Assembly: GCA_022843605.1 (NCBI GenBank)
Contig: JALHNI010000057.1
Location: 1 to 37,760, forward strand
Origin: Bryobacter sp.
Lineage (GTDB): Bacteria; Acidobacteriota; Terriglobia; Bryobacterales; Bryobacteraceae
Direction: 5' to 3'
DNA: 37,760 nt
The translations under genes and the position numbers were made by a program. The notes under the pieces are model-generated. The model did not search any database, had not been told where the DNA came from, and saw only the letters and a list, made by a program, of their open reading frames with translations. Numbering within the stretch: position 1 is the first letter of the stretch; each line of letters begins with the position of its first letter. This document shows, one piece after another, positions 24,570 to 32,670 of the stretch.

Positions 24570-24572
24570 CTT

Positions 24573-25679
24573 ATGATTCATTCCACGCTCTTGCTCGGTG
24601 CGATTCTCGCTGTCTCCGGCTTCGCTCAGCTTCCGGTGAAACAGGTTCTTGACCTGGCCCCGTCCCCCGGCAATCCGCGGAACACCGAAGGCGCTTTCGT
24701 CACGCTGAAGGATGGCCGCATCCTGTTCGCCTACACCAAATTCACCGGCGGTGGCAGCGATCATGATGCCGCCACCATCGTCAGCCGCTCCTCGAATGAC
24801 GGCGGCCAAACCTGGACCTCCACCGATACGCCCCTCATCGGGCGCGAAGGCAGCATGAACGCGATGAGCGTCTCGTTTCTGCGCCTCCAGGACGGGCGCA
24901 TCGCCCTCTTTTATCTGCGCAAAGAATCCCTCTCCGATTGTCATCCCCTGCTCCGCTATTCCTCAGATGAAGGCAAAACCTGGAGCGATCCAATCTCCGC
25001 CATCAAAGAGGCCGGCTACTACGTCCTCAACAACGACCGCGTGATTCAGCTCAAGTCCGGACGCCTGGTGATGCCCGTCGCCCTCCACCAACCCGTCGAC
25101 GGCAAGTTTGGTTCCCGCGGCCTCACCATGACCTACGTTTCCGATGACTCCGGCCTCACCTGGCGTCGCACCGGCGTCCTCGGCGCTCCACCCGATACCC
25201 GTGCAGGCTTTCAGGAGCCCGGCGTCGTAGAACTCGCAGATGGCCGCATCCTGATGTTCATTCGCACCCAACTCGGCAGCCAATACTTATCCCATTCCAC
25301 GGATCGCGCCGAAACTTGGAGCCTCGCGCAGCCTTCGAATATCGCCTCGCCCCTGTCCCCAGCTTCCATCAAACGCATCCCCGGTTCGGGCGATCTGCTC
25401 ATGGTCTGGAACGATCACTCGGCGGCCGATGCGTCCCACCGCTCCACGCCCACCAGCGGCGGCAAACGCACTCCCCAGACCGTCGCCATCTCGAAAGACA
25501 ACGGCAAAACCTGGATCAAGGCCCGCAACATCCGCTCCGCTGCGGATGGCTGGTATTGCTACACCGCGATCCACTTCGTCAAGGACCGAGTCCTCCTCGC
25601 ATTTGTTTCCGGCGGAAGCGGACTCCCGAACCTTTCCCGTTCGGAACTCGTCAGCTTCCGCCTCAAAGACCTGCGCTAG
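24573..25679 (+). CDS. Secreted sialidase-like (BNR/Asp-box) protein
   Basis: A 368-residue six-bladed beta-propeller protein with signal peptide (LLLGAILAVSGFAQ). Five Asp-boxes (S-x-D-x-G-x-x-W) are visible: SSNDGGQTW, SSDEGKTW, SDDSGLTW, a degenerate STDRAETW and SKDNGKTW. The FQEPGVVELADGRILMFIRT region supplies the conserved Glu and Arg typical of the exo-sialidase fold. Whether it cleaves sialic acid or another sugar is unknown; many soil bacteria carry such proteins. The ATG is directly behind the divergent promoter region, and the long open frame upstream is non-coding. Its stop abuts that of the convergent dehydrogenase. Confidence 0.85.
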   Translation: MIHSTLLLGAILAVSGFAQLPVKQVLDLAPSPGNPRNTEGAFVTLKDGRILFAYTKFTGGGSDHDAATIVSRSSNDGGQTWTSTDTPLIGREGSMNAMSVSFLRLQDGRIALFYLRKESLSDCHPLLRYSSDEGKTWSDPISAIKEAGYYVLNNDRVIQLKSGRLVMPVALHQPVDGKFGSRGLTMTYVSDDSGLTWRRTGVLGAPPDTRAGFQEPGVVELADGRILMFIRTQLGSQYLSHSTDRAETWSLAQPSNIASPLSPASIKRIPGSGDLLMVWNDHSAADASHRSTPTSGGKRTPQTVAISKDNGKTWIKARNIRSAADGWYCYTAIHFVKDRVLLAFVSGGSGLPNLSRSELVSFRLKDLR

Positions 25680-26684
25680 CTAGTAGCCCTTCTTCTTGTC
25701 CACCACGTTGATCATCGGCTCACCGGCCACGAAGCGCCGGATATTGGCCTGAATCGTCCCCACCATGCGGCCGCGGTCCTGATCCGAACGCCCCGCAATG
25801 TGCGGCGTGATCACTACGTTGTCGAACTTCCACAGCGCATTGCCCTTCGGCAGCGGCTCCGGATCCATCACGTCCACACCCGCGCCCGCCAGGCGGCGGC
25901 TGTCCAGCGCCTTAATCAGCGAATTCAGATCGTAAGTCCCGCCGCGGCTGACAGCGATGAAGTAAGAGTTCTGCTTCATCAGCTCGAACTGCTTCGGCCC
26001 GATCATCTTGTGGCTCTTCGGCGTGTGCGGCGCCGAAATGAACAGCACGTCGGCCAGCGGCATCACGCTATCGATCTGGTCCGGCTTCACCACGCGGCTG
26101 ATGAACGGCGAGAACGGAATATCTTCCGGATCCACACCGATCACATTCATGCCAAACGCCCAGGCGCGCAGCGCGATCTGGCTGCCGATGCCGCCCACGC
26201 CCACCACCACCGCTGTCTTGCCACGGAGTTCGATGCCCGGGTATGGCCGTGCCTGCCAATTCTCTTCTGTCCGCATCCGCTCAAACTTCAGAATGCCGCG
26301 CGACATCGTCAGCAACATCGCCAGCGCATGGTCGGCAATCTCCGGCCCCTGCACGATCTGGTTATTCGTCAGCACGATGTCCGAGTCCCGCAGATAGTCG
26401 CTGCCGGAAAGATGCAGCACGGTCTCGACACCCGCGCTCATAATCTGCACCCACTTCACCTTCTTGCCCAACTGCAGCAAGTCTCCCTTCGGCGCGCCGA
26501 TGACGGCATCCGCGTCCACGATCTCCCGCATCTGGGTAGCCCGGTCCGTAGCCTGCACCATCGTCGCCCCGGGGATCGGCCCCAGTTCTCCGATGATCTG
26601 GCTGTCCATCACCATGATTTTCTTGGACTGCGCCAGCAGGCCCAAGGTGGAAAGCAGCAAAGCGATTATTGTGTTGCGCAGCAT
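25680..26684 (-). CDS. D-2-hydroxyacid dehydrogenase with N-terminal signal peptide
   Basis: A 334-residue D-isomer-specific 2-hydroxyacid dehydrogenase. The NAD-binding motif is VVGVGGIGSQIA (160-171) followed by Asp185; catalytic residues are Arg247 (SRGG), Glu276 (DPEPLPKGNALW) and His295 (ITPHIAG). The first ~19 residues, MLRNTIIALLLSTLGLLAQ, form a normal Sec signal, which is odd for an NAD enzyme. ATG at 26684 is chosen because the signal starts there; the open frame continues upstream but has no better start. Its substrate is unknown. A second possibility is that the hydrophobic N-terminus only anchors the protein. Confidence 0.9.
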   Translation of the reverse strand: MLRNTIIALLLSTLGLLAQSKKIMVMDSQIIGELGPIPGATMVQATDRATQMREIVDADAVIGAPKGDLLQLGKKVKWVQIMSAGVETVLHLSGSDYLRDSDIVLTNNQIVQGPEIADHALAMLLTMSRGILKFERMRTEENWQARPYPGIELRGKTAVVVGVGGIGSQIALRAWAFGMNVIGVDPEDIPFSPFISRVVKPDQIDSVMPLADVLFISAPHTPKSHKMIGPKQFELMKQNSYFIAVSRGGTYDLNSLIKALDSRRLAGAGVDVMDPEPLPKGNALWKFDNVVITPHIAGRSDQDRGRMVGTIQANIRRFVAGEPMINVVDKKKGY

Positions 26685-26713
26685 AGCGCCCGCAATTCTA
26701 TCGTGGATTGGCC

Positions 26714-26800
26714 CTAAGTTTTCGCGATCGCAGCAATTGCCGTCACAAATCGGTCCACGTCCTGCGTACTCGCACAAATATTCGGCGCCATTTCGGGGCA
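26714..26800 (-). pseudogene. Possible C-terminal remnant of a class V aminotransferase
   Basis: In the 290-base gap between the dehydrogenase and sulfite reductase, the minus strand encodes CPEMAPNICASTQDVDRF followed by VTAIAAIAKT and a stop. The 'PNI(Y/C)xSxxDVDRFVxA(I/L)xxIA' pattern is how class V aminotransferases/cysteine-desulfurase-like proteins end. Upstream of it the frame is Arg/Gly-rich with no enzyme-like sequence, so this would be the leftover 3' end of a deleted gene. The evidence is short, so the call is tentative. Nothing else is evident in the gap apart from the palindrome described next. Confidence 0.35.
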
Positions 26801-26917
26801 GGGCAGATGGAGTCGTTGCGAAAAAGCGGCGCCTTGCCGGCCCCGTAGCACCGGTCTCCCGACCGGTCCCCGCGTAGAAAAGCCTGCTCCTTGGCTCTCC
26901 AATTTCAACCGCCCATA

Positions 26918-26927
26918 CCCTATAGGG
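26918..26927. promoter_or_regulatory. Palindrome upstream of cysI (operator candidate)
   Basis: CCCTATAGGG is a perfect 10-bp palindrome 48 bases ahead of the sulfite reductase ATG, with a further half-like TAGGG at 26931-26935. It could be a regulator site for sulfur or nitrogen control. A TTGCCT/TATGCT pair (26937/26958) has only a 15-base spacer and is too close to the start to be convincing as a promoter. Confidence 0.25.
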
Positions 26928-26974
26928 AACTAGGGATTGCCTCCCCCGCTGTGGTAGTATGCTGTAAGGGACAA

Positions 26975-28603
26975 ATGATCAAGCTCTCGCCCGCCGAAGG
27001 CCTCAAAACCGGCTCCGACCATCTCCGCGGAACGCTGAAAGAAGAGTTGGCGCAGGACACCACCGCCTTCTCCAAACCTGCCACTGGACTGCTCAAATTC
27101 CACGGCATCTATCAGCAGGACGACCGCGACCTGCGCAAGACACAGCCCGGCCGTTCGCACACCTGCATGGTGCGCGTCTCGCTGCCAGGCGGCCAACTCA
27201 CCCCCGCGCAGTACTTCGATCTCGATGGCCTAGCCGATTCCGTCGGCGACGGCACCCTCCGCATCACTTCGCGCGGTGGCATTCAGTATCACTCCATCGC
27301 CAAAAAAGACGTCAAGCAACTCATCTCCACGGTCATCCACTCCGGCTTAAATACCTGGGCCGCTTGCGGTGACGTGGTCCGCAACGTGGTGGCCTGTGCC
27401 GCTCCCTTTGAAACCGCCGAACGTAAAGACATCTCAGAGTATGTCCACTTAGTCGCCCGCGAACTCAAGCCCAAGACGGGCGCCTACCTCGAGATCTGGG
27501 TGGACGGTGAGCGCGCCGTCACCGTCGAGCCCGAAAGCGAGCCCCTTTATGGCGACTCCTACTTGCCCCGTAAGTTCAAAATCGCCTTCGCCTTTCCTGG
27601 CGATAACACCACCGACGTTTACTCTCACGACCTCGGCTTTGTCCCGCAATTCGAGAATGGCCAGTTACTCGGCTTCACCCTGCTTGCCGGTGGCGGCATG
27701 GGCCAGTCGAACGGCGTCAAGCTCAGCCATCCCCGCATGGCCGACGAAGTCTGTTTCATCTCCAAAGACGAAATCCTCGAAGCAGCTAAGGCCGTCGTCA
27801 CCATTCACCGCGACTTCGGCAATCGTGAGAATCGCAAACTTGCGCGCCTGAAGTACGTGCTGGACGACAAAGGTGTCGACTGGTTCCGCGAGGAGTTGGG
27901 CCGCCGCCTCGGCAAAACGCTAGCCCCCGTTGCGCCGCTCCAGTGGAATCGCCAAGCGGACTATCTCGGCTGGCATAGCCAGAACGCGACCCATAAGTTC
28001 TACGGCCTGCGCATCATGAACGGCCGCGTCACTGTCCCGCTGCGCGCCGCCATCCGCGAGATCCTCAACACCCTCGGCTGCGGCGTTCGCATGACGGCCC
28101 AGCAGAACGTCATCCTCACCGACATCCCGAACGAACGCACCGCCGAACTCGACGCTATCCTCGAACGCCACAACGTGACGTTGGCCGAGCAGATGCTCCC
28201 CGTCCTCCGTTACTCAATGGCCTGTCCCGCCTTGCCCACCTGCGGTCTCGCGCTCTCTGAAGCCGAACGCCGTTCGCCCGAGATCATGTCCATGATCGAC
28301 AACGAACTCGCCGCCGCCGGACTGCCGGGCCACGAAATGTTCGTCCGCATGACCGGTTGCCCCAACGGTTGCGCCCGTCCTTACACGGCGGAGATCGGCA
28401 TCGTCGGCCAATCTATCGACCTTTACTCCCTTTATCTCGGTGGCTCGCACAACGCCAACCGCATGGCGAAACTGCATCAGCACAACGTCAAAGCGGCCGA
28501 TCTAGCTGCCACTTTCCGCCCGCTCTTCACCGAGTTCGCCCAAAACCGGCAACCCGGCGAAAGCTTTGGCGATTACTGGTTCCGGTCTCATCAACAGAAC
28601 TAA
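26975..28603 (+). CDS. cysI: Assimilatory sulfite (or nitrite) reductase, siroheme/4Fe-4S
   Basis: A 542-residue enzyme for six-electron reduction of sulfite to sulfide (nitrite to ammonia in relatives), cytosolic. It has the duplicated ferredoxin-like half-domains (GDGTLRITSRGGIQYH near residue 80 and its C-terminal counterpart) and the 4Fe-4S/siroheme cysteines: CPALPTCG (C-x5-C) and TGCPNGCARPY (C-x3-C). The LGF-x-PQ and SHPRMADEV segments are typical of SiR hemoproteins rather than NirA, but I cannot exclude nitrite reductase. ATG at 26975 has AAGGG 4 bases upstream, which favours it over an earlier in-frame start. The next gene makes the siroheme precursor. Confidence 0.9.
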   Translation: MIKLSPAEGLKTGSDHLRGTLKEELAQDTTAFSKPATGLLKFHGIYQQDDRDLRKTQPGRSHTCMVRVSLPGGQLTPAQYFDLDGLADSVGDGTLRITSRGGIQYHSIAKKDVKQLISTVIHSGLNTWAACGDVVRNVVACAAPFETAERKDISEYVHLVARELKPKTGAYLEIWVDGERAVTVEPESEPLYGDSYLPRKFKIAFAFPGDNTTDVYSHDLGFVPQFENGQLLGFTLLAGGGMGQSNGVKLSHPRMADEVCFISKDEILEAAKAVVTIHRDFGNRENRKLARLKYVLDDKGVDWFREELGRRLGKTLAPVAPLQWNRQADYLGWHSQNATHKFYGLRIMNGRVTVPLRAAIREILNTLGCGVRMTAQQNVILTDIPNERTAELDAILERHNVTLAEQMLPVLRYSMACPALPTCGLALSEAERRSPEIMSMIDNELAAAGLPGHEMFVRMTGCPNGCARPYTAEIGIVGQSIDLYSLYLGGSHNANRMAKLHQHNVKAADLAATFRPLFTEFAQNRQPGESFGDYWFRSHQQN

Positions 28604-28604
28604 C

Positions 28605-29330
28605 ATGATCTACCTCGTCGGTGCTGGACCCGGTCGCGCGGACTTACTCACCGTCCGCGCCGCGCGGGTCCTCGCCCTCGCTGATGTCGTCCTTTATGAC
28701 CGCCTCGTTTCACCCGAAGTTCTCGAGTTAGTCAACCCCGAAGCCGAGTTACACTTCGTCGGCAAGGAAGACGGCCAGCAGGAGTGCATTCAGAACGCCA
28801 TTCTGGCGGAGTTAGCCCGGCATGGCTCTCATCACCGACACGTCGTGCGCCTCAAGGGAGGAGACCCGATGGTCTTCGGTCGCGGCGCCGAAGAGTGGCA
28901 GTATCTGGTTGAACGCGGCTTCGAAGTCGAATTAGTGCCCGGCATCTCTTCAGCACTCAGCGTCCCGTCGCTCGCCGGCGTCCCCCCCACCTTCCGTGGC
29001 ATCGCCACCGGCTTCGCCGTCCTTACCGGCCATGTCCGTGATGGCTTCAACGACGACCTCGCGCGCTATGTCCACGTCGATACGCTCATCATCCTGATGG
29101 GCACCCGCCACCGGGCTCGCATCGCCGAAATCCTCATCGCCGCCGGCCGCGATCCGCAGGAACCCGCCTGCTTCATCGAGAATGGATCCACGCCGCGCGA
29201 ACGCGTCGTCGAAACCACTCTGTGCGACCTCGGCGTCACCGACGTCCAATCCCCCGCCGTTCTCGTCATCGGCCACGTCGTCCGTCTCCGCGAACAACTC
29301 GTCCCCCTCCTCGCCCACGCCGTCGCCTGA
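28605..29330 (+). CDS. cobA: Uroporphyrinogen-III C-methyltransferase (SUMT)
   Basis: Methylates uroporphyrinogen III at C2 and C7 with S-adenosylmethionine to give precorrin-2, the branch point to siroheme and cobalamin. The 241-residue protein shows YLVGAGPGRADLLTVRA, VVLYDRLVSPEVL, VVRLKGGDPMVFGRGAEE and VPGISSALSVPSLAGVP, all SUMT signatures. It is a single-domain enzyme with no CysG-type dehydrogenase/ferrochelatase half. The ATG follows the cysI stop after one base, so siroheme precursor and its consumer are cotranscribed; the riboswitch-led B12 genes are 9.7 kb away on the other strand. Confidence 0.94.
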   Translation: MIYLVGAGPGRADLLTVRAARVLALADVVLYDRLVSPEVLELVNPEAELHFVGKEDGQQECIQNAILAELARHGSHHRHVVRLKGGDPMVFGRGAEEWQYLVERGFEVELVPGISSALSVPSLAGVPPTFRGIATGFAVLTGHVRDGFNDDLARYVHVDTLIILMGTRHRARIAEILIAAGRDPQEPACFIENGSTPRERVVETTLCDLGVTDVQSPAVLVIGHVVRLREQLVPLLAHAVA

Positions 29331-29339
29331 CGTCTGCTC

Positions 29340-29362
29340 ACCTGTGCCCGCTCGGCACAGGT
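29340..29362 (+). terminator. Hairpin terminator after cysI-cobA
   Basis: ACCTGTGCC and GGCACAGGT form a perfect 9-bp stem with a 5-base loop (CGCTC), beginning 10 bases after the cobA stop. Only TTCTC follows rather than a long T run, so it may be a weak terminator or an mRNA 3' stabiliser. Confidence 0.55.
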
Positions 29363-29432
29363 TCTCATCCAAATTAGCATCGAAGAATCAATCACTTACA
29401 GATTGGCGATCGAACTGCAACCAGAACGGATA

Positions 29433-30707
29433 ATGCCGCGTAACATCTACATGCCTTGGCCACCACGCGTCGTTCTGATGGCCTGCCTCATTCTCGCCAC
29501 CGGCCTCGCGCAGGGCGTCCCCGATCTAAACGTCAACAGCAAGTACATTGTCGAAACCGTCGAGTTCCGCTACGCCCGTAAACCGAACGCTATCGCCAAG
29601 CCCGGCGTCGACATTCAGCAACTCGTCGACCGCGAAGTCGGCCGGAACTTTGCGCAGGACCGCTTCGAGGGCATCGTCCGCCGCCTCAAATCCGAGTACC
29701 GCTCCTACCGCGTCATCCACCGCATGGAAAAGGGCTCCAAGCCCGACCATGTTAAAGTCATCTTCGAGCTTGAACGTCGGGGCATCGAACTGAACGGCGA
29801 ATCCAACGACTTCAAGTTCATCTACCACTCCAAAAACAACTTCAGCTTCGGCGGCACCGCTGACTTCAACATCGGTAAGCAGGGCGGCTTGCTGATTGGC
29901 GCCCTCACTGACAGCGACCTCACCATCGAACGCACCTCCGGCATCCGTGGTGGCTATCGCTACGACGTCCTCGGCCGTCACGTCCGCCTCGCCATTGTCG
30001 GCGAAAGCTTCCGCGCTCAGTGGAACGCCTCCACCTTAGCCGCCGCCGGCCCTGAACAGGAAGGCCTCTATCGCCGTCGCCAGACGCTTGAGCCCTCCGT
30101 CACCATCCAAGTTCTTCCTTCCTTGCGCCTGAAAGCCGGCTTCAACCTGCAGCGCATCGAAACTCAATTTCCGGTCGCACGATTCGAGTCCTCTCACGCC
30201 TTAATTTCATCTCTGCGCTACGAACAGGGCTGGGATCTTGGAACCAACACGAGAAACCTCGTGGGGGCAGGTTACGATCTGCGTGCGGCCGCCAGAACTC
30301 TGGGCTCCGAGTTTGTCTATACTCGCCATGCCTTCGACGTCAACCAGAGCCTGACGCTCCCCCACCAGCAGGCCCTGCTGTTGAGCTTCAATGCCGGCAC
30401 TCTAAACGGCCGCGCCCCGCTCTACGATCGTTTCGTCCTCGGCAACACACAAACTCTACGCGGCTGGAGCCGCTTCGACCTCGCCCCGCTCGGCGGCGAT
30501 CGGATGGCCCATGGCTCCGTCGAGTACCGCGTCCGCGGCGTCCGCCTCCTCTATGACCGCGGTGCCGTCTGGGATGAAGGCCAGAAGGCAAAGGCCCGAC
30601 AGTCCGCCGGCGTCGGCTACATCAAAGAAGGCCTCACCTGCATGGTCGCCTTTCCCCTGCGGGAGGGTCACATCACGCCAATTGTTCTGCTGGGGTACAC
30701 CTTCTGA
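29433..30707 (+). CDS. Omp85/BamA-TamA-like outer-membrane barrel protein
   Basis: A 424-residue protein with a signal peptide (VVLMACLILATGLAQ), one POTRA-like segment at about residues 35-115 (YIVETVEFRYARKPN, then a polypeptide with an F-E-G-IV helix and VIFELERRG), and a C-terminal surface-antigen barrel. The Omp85 signature appears as LGNTQTLRGWSRFD, matching the conserved (L/V)RG motif, and the chain ends GYTF with a terminal Phe, the outer-membrane insertion signal. It is shorter than BamA (one POTRA, not five). Role: insertion or translocation of another outer-membrane protein, probably specialised. The next gene overlaps its stop. Confidence 0.8.
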   Translation: MPRNIYMPWPPRVVLMACLILATGLAQGVPDLNVNSKYIVETVEFRYARKPNAIAKPGVDIQQLVDREVGRNFAQDRFEGIVRRLKSEYRSYRVIHRMEKGSKPDHVKVIFELERRGIELNGESNDFKFIYHSKNNFSFGGTADFNIGKQGGLLIGALTDSDLTIERTSGIRGGYRYDVLGRHVRLAIVGESFRAQWNASTLAAAGPEQEGLYRRRQTLEPSVTIQVLPSLRLKAGFNLQRIETQFPVARFESSHALISSLRYEQGWDLGTNTRNLVGAGYDLRAAARTLGSEFVYTRHAFDVNQSLTLPHQQALLLSFNAGTLNGRAPLYDRFVLGNTQTLRGWSRFDLAPLGGDRMAHGSVEYRVRGVRLLYDRGAVWDEGQKAKARQSAGVGYIKEGLTCMVAFPLREGHITPIVLLGYTF

Positions 30708-31285
30708 CGAAACGCCTGCTCATCCTGGCGATTGGCTCCTCACTGGCGCTCTGCGTCGGTCTGGGGAGTGATGAGTTGCGTCCACGCCTGGCCGGCGATA
30801 CCTTGAAGGTTTCGTCGGCGAATCTGCGTTTGCTGAGTGGCCGTCCGCTCGAAAGCTTGAAAAACGGCTCCACCGTCACTTTCGACTTTCAACTCGTCGC
30901 CTTGAACGACGCCCGTCTCGTCCAGGCCCGCACCGCCGAGCGCTTCGTCTTCTCCTACGACCTTTGGGAAGAACGTTTCTCCGTCGTGCAGCTCACCGCC
31001 AAGGACGCTCGCCAACCCCGCGCTACCGTGGCGAATCTCCTCCCCGACGCCGCCGAACAATGGTGCATCGAGCGCCTCACCCTTCCCTCCACCGCCCTCG
31101 ACCGCTCTCGCCCTCTCCGCCTCCGCCTCGAAATTCGCGCCGACGAACCGCGCCGCGCCCGCCAAAGCGAAGACCCGCCCGTCAGCCTCGCCACACTCAT
31201 CGACGTCTTCAGCCGTCCCGCCCGGCGCGAGCAGCGCTTCTGGGTGATCGAGACACCCACCTTCCGGCTCGATACCCTCAAATAG
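30704..31285 (+). CDS. DUF4390-like exported protein
   Basis: A protein of 193 residues if started at a CTG that overlaps the barrel gene stop (CTGA). From there the frame reads TKRLLILAIGSSLALCVGLG, a convincing signal peptide. The alternative is TTG at 30776, which has GGGGAG 7 bases upstream but would drop the signal and give 169 residues. The rest (LKVSSANLRLLSGRPLES, FQLVALNDAR, FSYDLWEERFSVV, WVIETPTFRLDTL) resembles DUF4390, a family of unknown function usually encoded directly before an NtrY-like kinase in other phyla. It lies exactly there here, which strengthens the call. The next gene starts one base after its stop. Confidence 0.65.
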   Translation: MTKRLLILAIGSSLALCVGLGSDELRPRLAGDTLKVSSANLRLLSGRPLESLKNGSTVTFDFQLVALNDARLVQARTAERFVFSYDLWEERFSVVQLTAKDARQPRATVANLLPDAAEQWCIERLTLPSTALDRSRPLRLRLEIRADEPRRARQSEDPPVSLATLIDVFSRPARREQRFWVIETPTFRLDTLK

Positions 31286-31286
31286 C

Positions 31287-32666
31287 ATGCACCGGCTGCG
31301 CACCAGACTCATCGCCGTCTTCCTCCTCGCCACCCTAGTGCCTCTTGCCCTCACCATGTGGCTCGTACGCTCCCTCCTCGACCGCTCCTTCGACCTCACC
31401 TCCACCCGCGAACTCGACGGAGTCTCCCGCTCCCTTGAAGTCACCGGCCGCGAGCTCTACCGCCGCGCCCGCTTAAACCTCAAAGCCAAGTCCACACCGG
31501 ATCGCGTCGTCAACGCGCCCTTTCCCGACGACCTCAAAGCCTTCGCCGCCTCCGAAGAATCCGAGCGCTTCGAACTCACCGGCCCCGACGGCGAGAGTCT
31601 GCGCTACCTGGTCCGCCAGGGCACCTCCATCGCCATCTTCGAAGAATCCCTCGCGCCCGTCGGCCTCAGCCGCCTCGCCCGCCAATACGCCGAAGCCCGC
31701 GCCCTCATCGAGAAAAACCGCGAGCGCGATTGGCGCGGCGCCTTCTTCACTACGTTTCTTGTCCTCGCCTCCGCCGCCTGGCTCATCGCCCTCGGCCTCC
31801 TCATCTTCCTCACGCGCCGCATCACCAAGCCCATCCAGCAACTCGCCGGCGCCCTCCGGCGCTTGGGCCAGGGCGAATCCAACGTCCGTGTCCCGGTGCG
31901 CCGCCGCGACGAAATCGGCGAAGCCATCGACGGCTTTAACGACATGGCCGCGCAACTCGAACAGAACCGCGAACGCCTCCTCTTCGTCGCCCGCCTCGAA
32001 AGCTGGCAAATGCTCGCCCGCAAGATGGCGCACGAAGTGAAAAACTCCCTCACCCCCATCCGTCTCACCGTCGAAGAGATGGTTGCCCGCCATGGCTCCA
32101 GCGATCCGGCCTTCCTGAAGCAAGCCGCCCAAATCGTCACCGACGAAGTCACCGGCCTCGAACGACGCGTCCGCGCCTTCTCCGAACTCGCCTCCGAGCC
32201 CCCCGTCCATCCCGGTCCCCTCGACCTGAACGCCCTCCTTACCGAGCGCATGGCCTTCCTCAAAAACGGCCACCCCGCCGTCGACTATCGCAGCCGCCTC
32301 GACCAGAACGCTCCCCAAGCCTGGGCAGACGAGGACCTGGTCCGCGGCATCCTCACCAACCTCATCGAAAACGCCTCCGACGCCGCTCCCACCGTTCTCG
32401 GTCTCAGCCACCGCCTCCCCGACGGCCGCGTCGCCATCGAAGTGCACGACTCTGGCCCCGGCCTCTCCCCCACCGCCCGCGAACGCCTCTTCGAACCCTC
32501 CATCTCCTTTAAGAAAAATGGCATGGGCCTCGGCCTCTCCATCGCCCGCAAGAGCGCCCTGCTCAATCGCGGCGACATCGAACTCATCGACAGCGAACTG
32601 GGCGGCGCGGCCTTCCGCGTCATCTTGCCTTCCCTGCAAGGCCCCAGCGCGGAAAGTAACTCATAA
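31287..32666 (+). CDS. ntrY: NtrY-like membrane histidine kinase
   Basis: A 459-residue inner-membrane sensor. Helices at residues 8-28 and 152-176 flank a ~120-residue periplasmic region. HAMP spans 171-224 (RRITKPIQQLAGALRRLGQG), His249 in ARKMAHEVKNSLTPI is the phospho-acceptor with the 'HE(V/I)KN-LTPI' motif of the NtrY/NtrB class, and the HATPase domain has LTNLIENASDA, DSGPGLS and GMGLGLSIA. The signal is unknown. The partner regulator is encoded immediately downstream. Confidence 0.9.
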   Translation: MHRLRTRLIAVFLLATLVPLALTMWLVRSLLDRSFDLTSTRELDGVSRSLEVTGRELYRRARLNLKAKSTPDRVVNAPFPDDLKAFAASEESERFELTGPDGESLRYLVRQGTSIAIFEESLAPVGLSRLARQYAEARALIEKNRERDWRGAFFTTFLVLASAAWLIALGLLIFLTRRITKPIQQLAGALRRLGQGESNVRVPVRRRDEIGEAIDGFNDMAAQLEQNRERLLFVARLESWQMLARKMAHEVKNSLTPIRLTVEEMVARHGSSDPAFLKQAAQIVTDEVTGLERRVRAFSELASEPPVHPGPLDLNALLTERMAFLKNGHPAVDYRSRLDQNAPQAWADEDLVRGILTNLIENASDAAPTVLGLSHRLPDGRVAIEVHDSGPGLSPTARERLFEPSISFKKNGMGLGLSIARKSALLNRGDIELIDSELGGAAFRVILPSLQGPSAESNS

Positions 32667-32670
32667 ACTC

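Noticed and set aside
23928..24572. N-terminal extension of the sialidase
   Set aside because: This open frame is antisense to the deacylase; the signal peptide starts at ATG 24573.
31473..32639. Long minus-strand open frame opposite ntrY
   Set aside because: It lies wholly within a well-supported kinase gene, is acidic low-complexity (Glu/Gly/Asp-rich) and matches no family; it arises from the C-rich third positions of the real gene.
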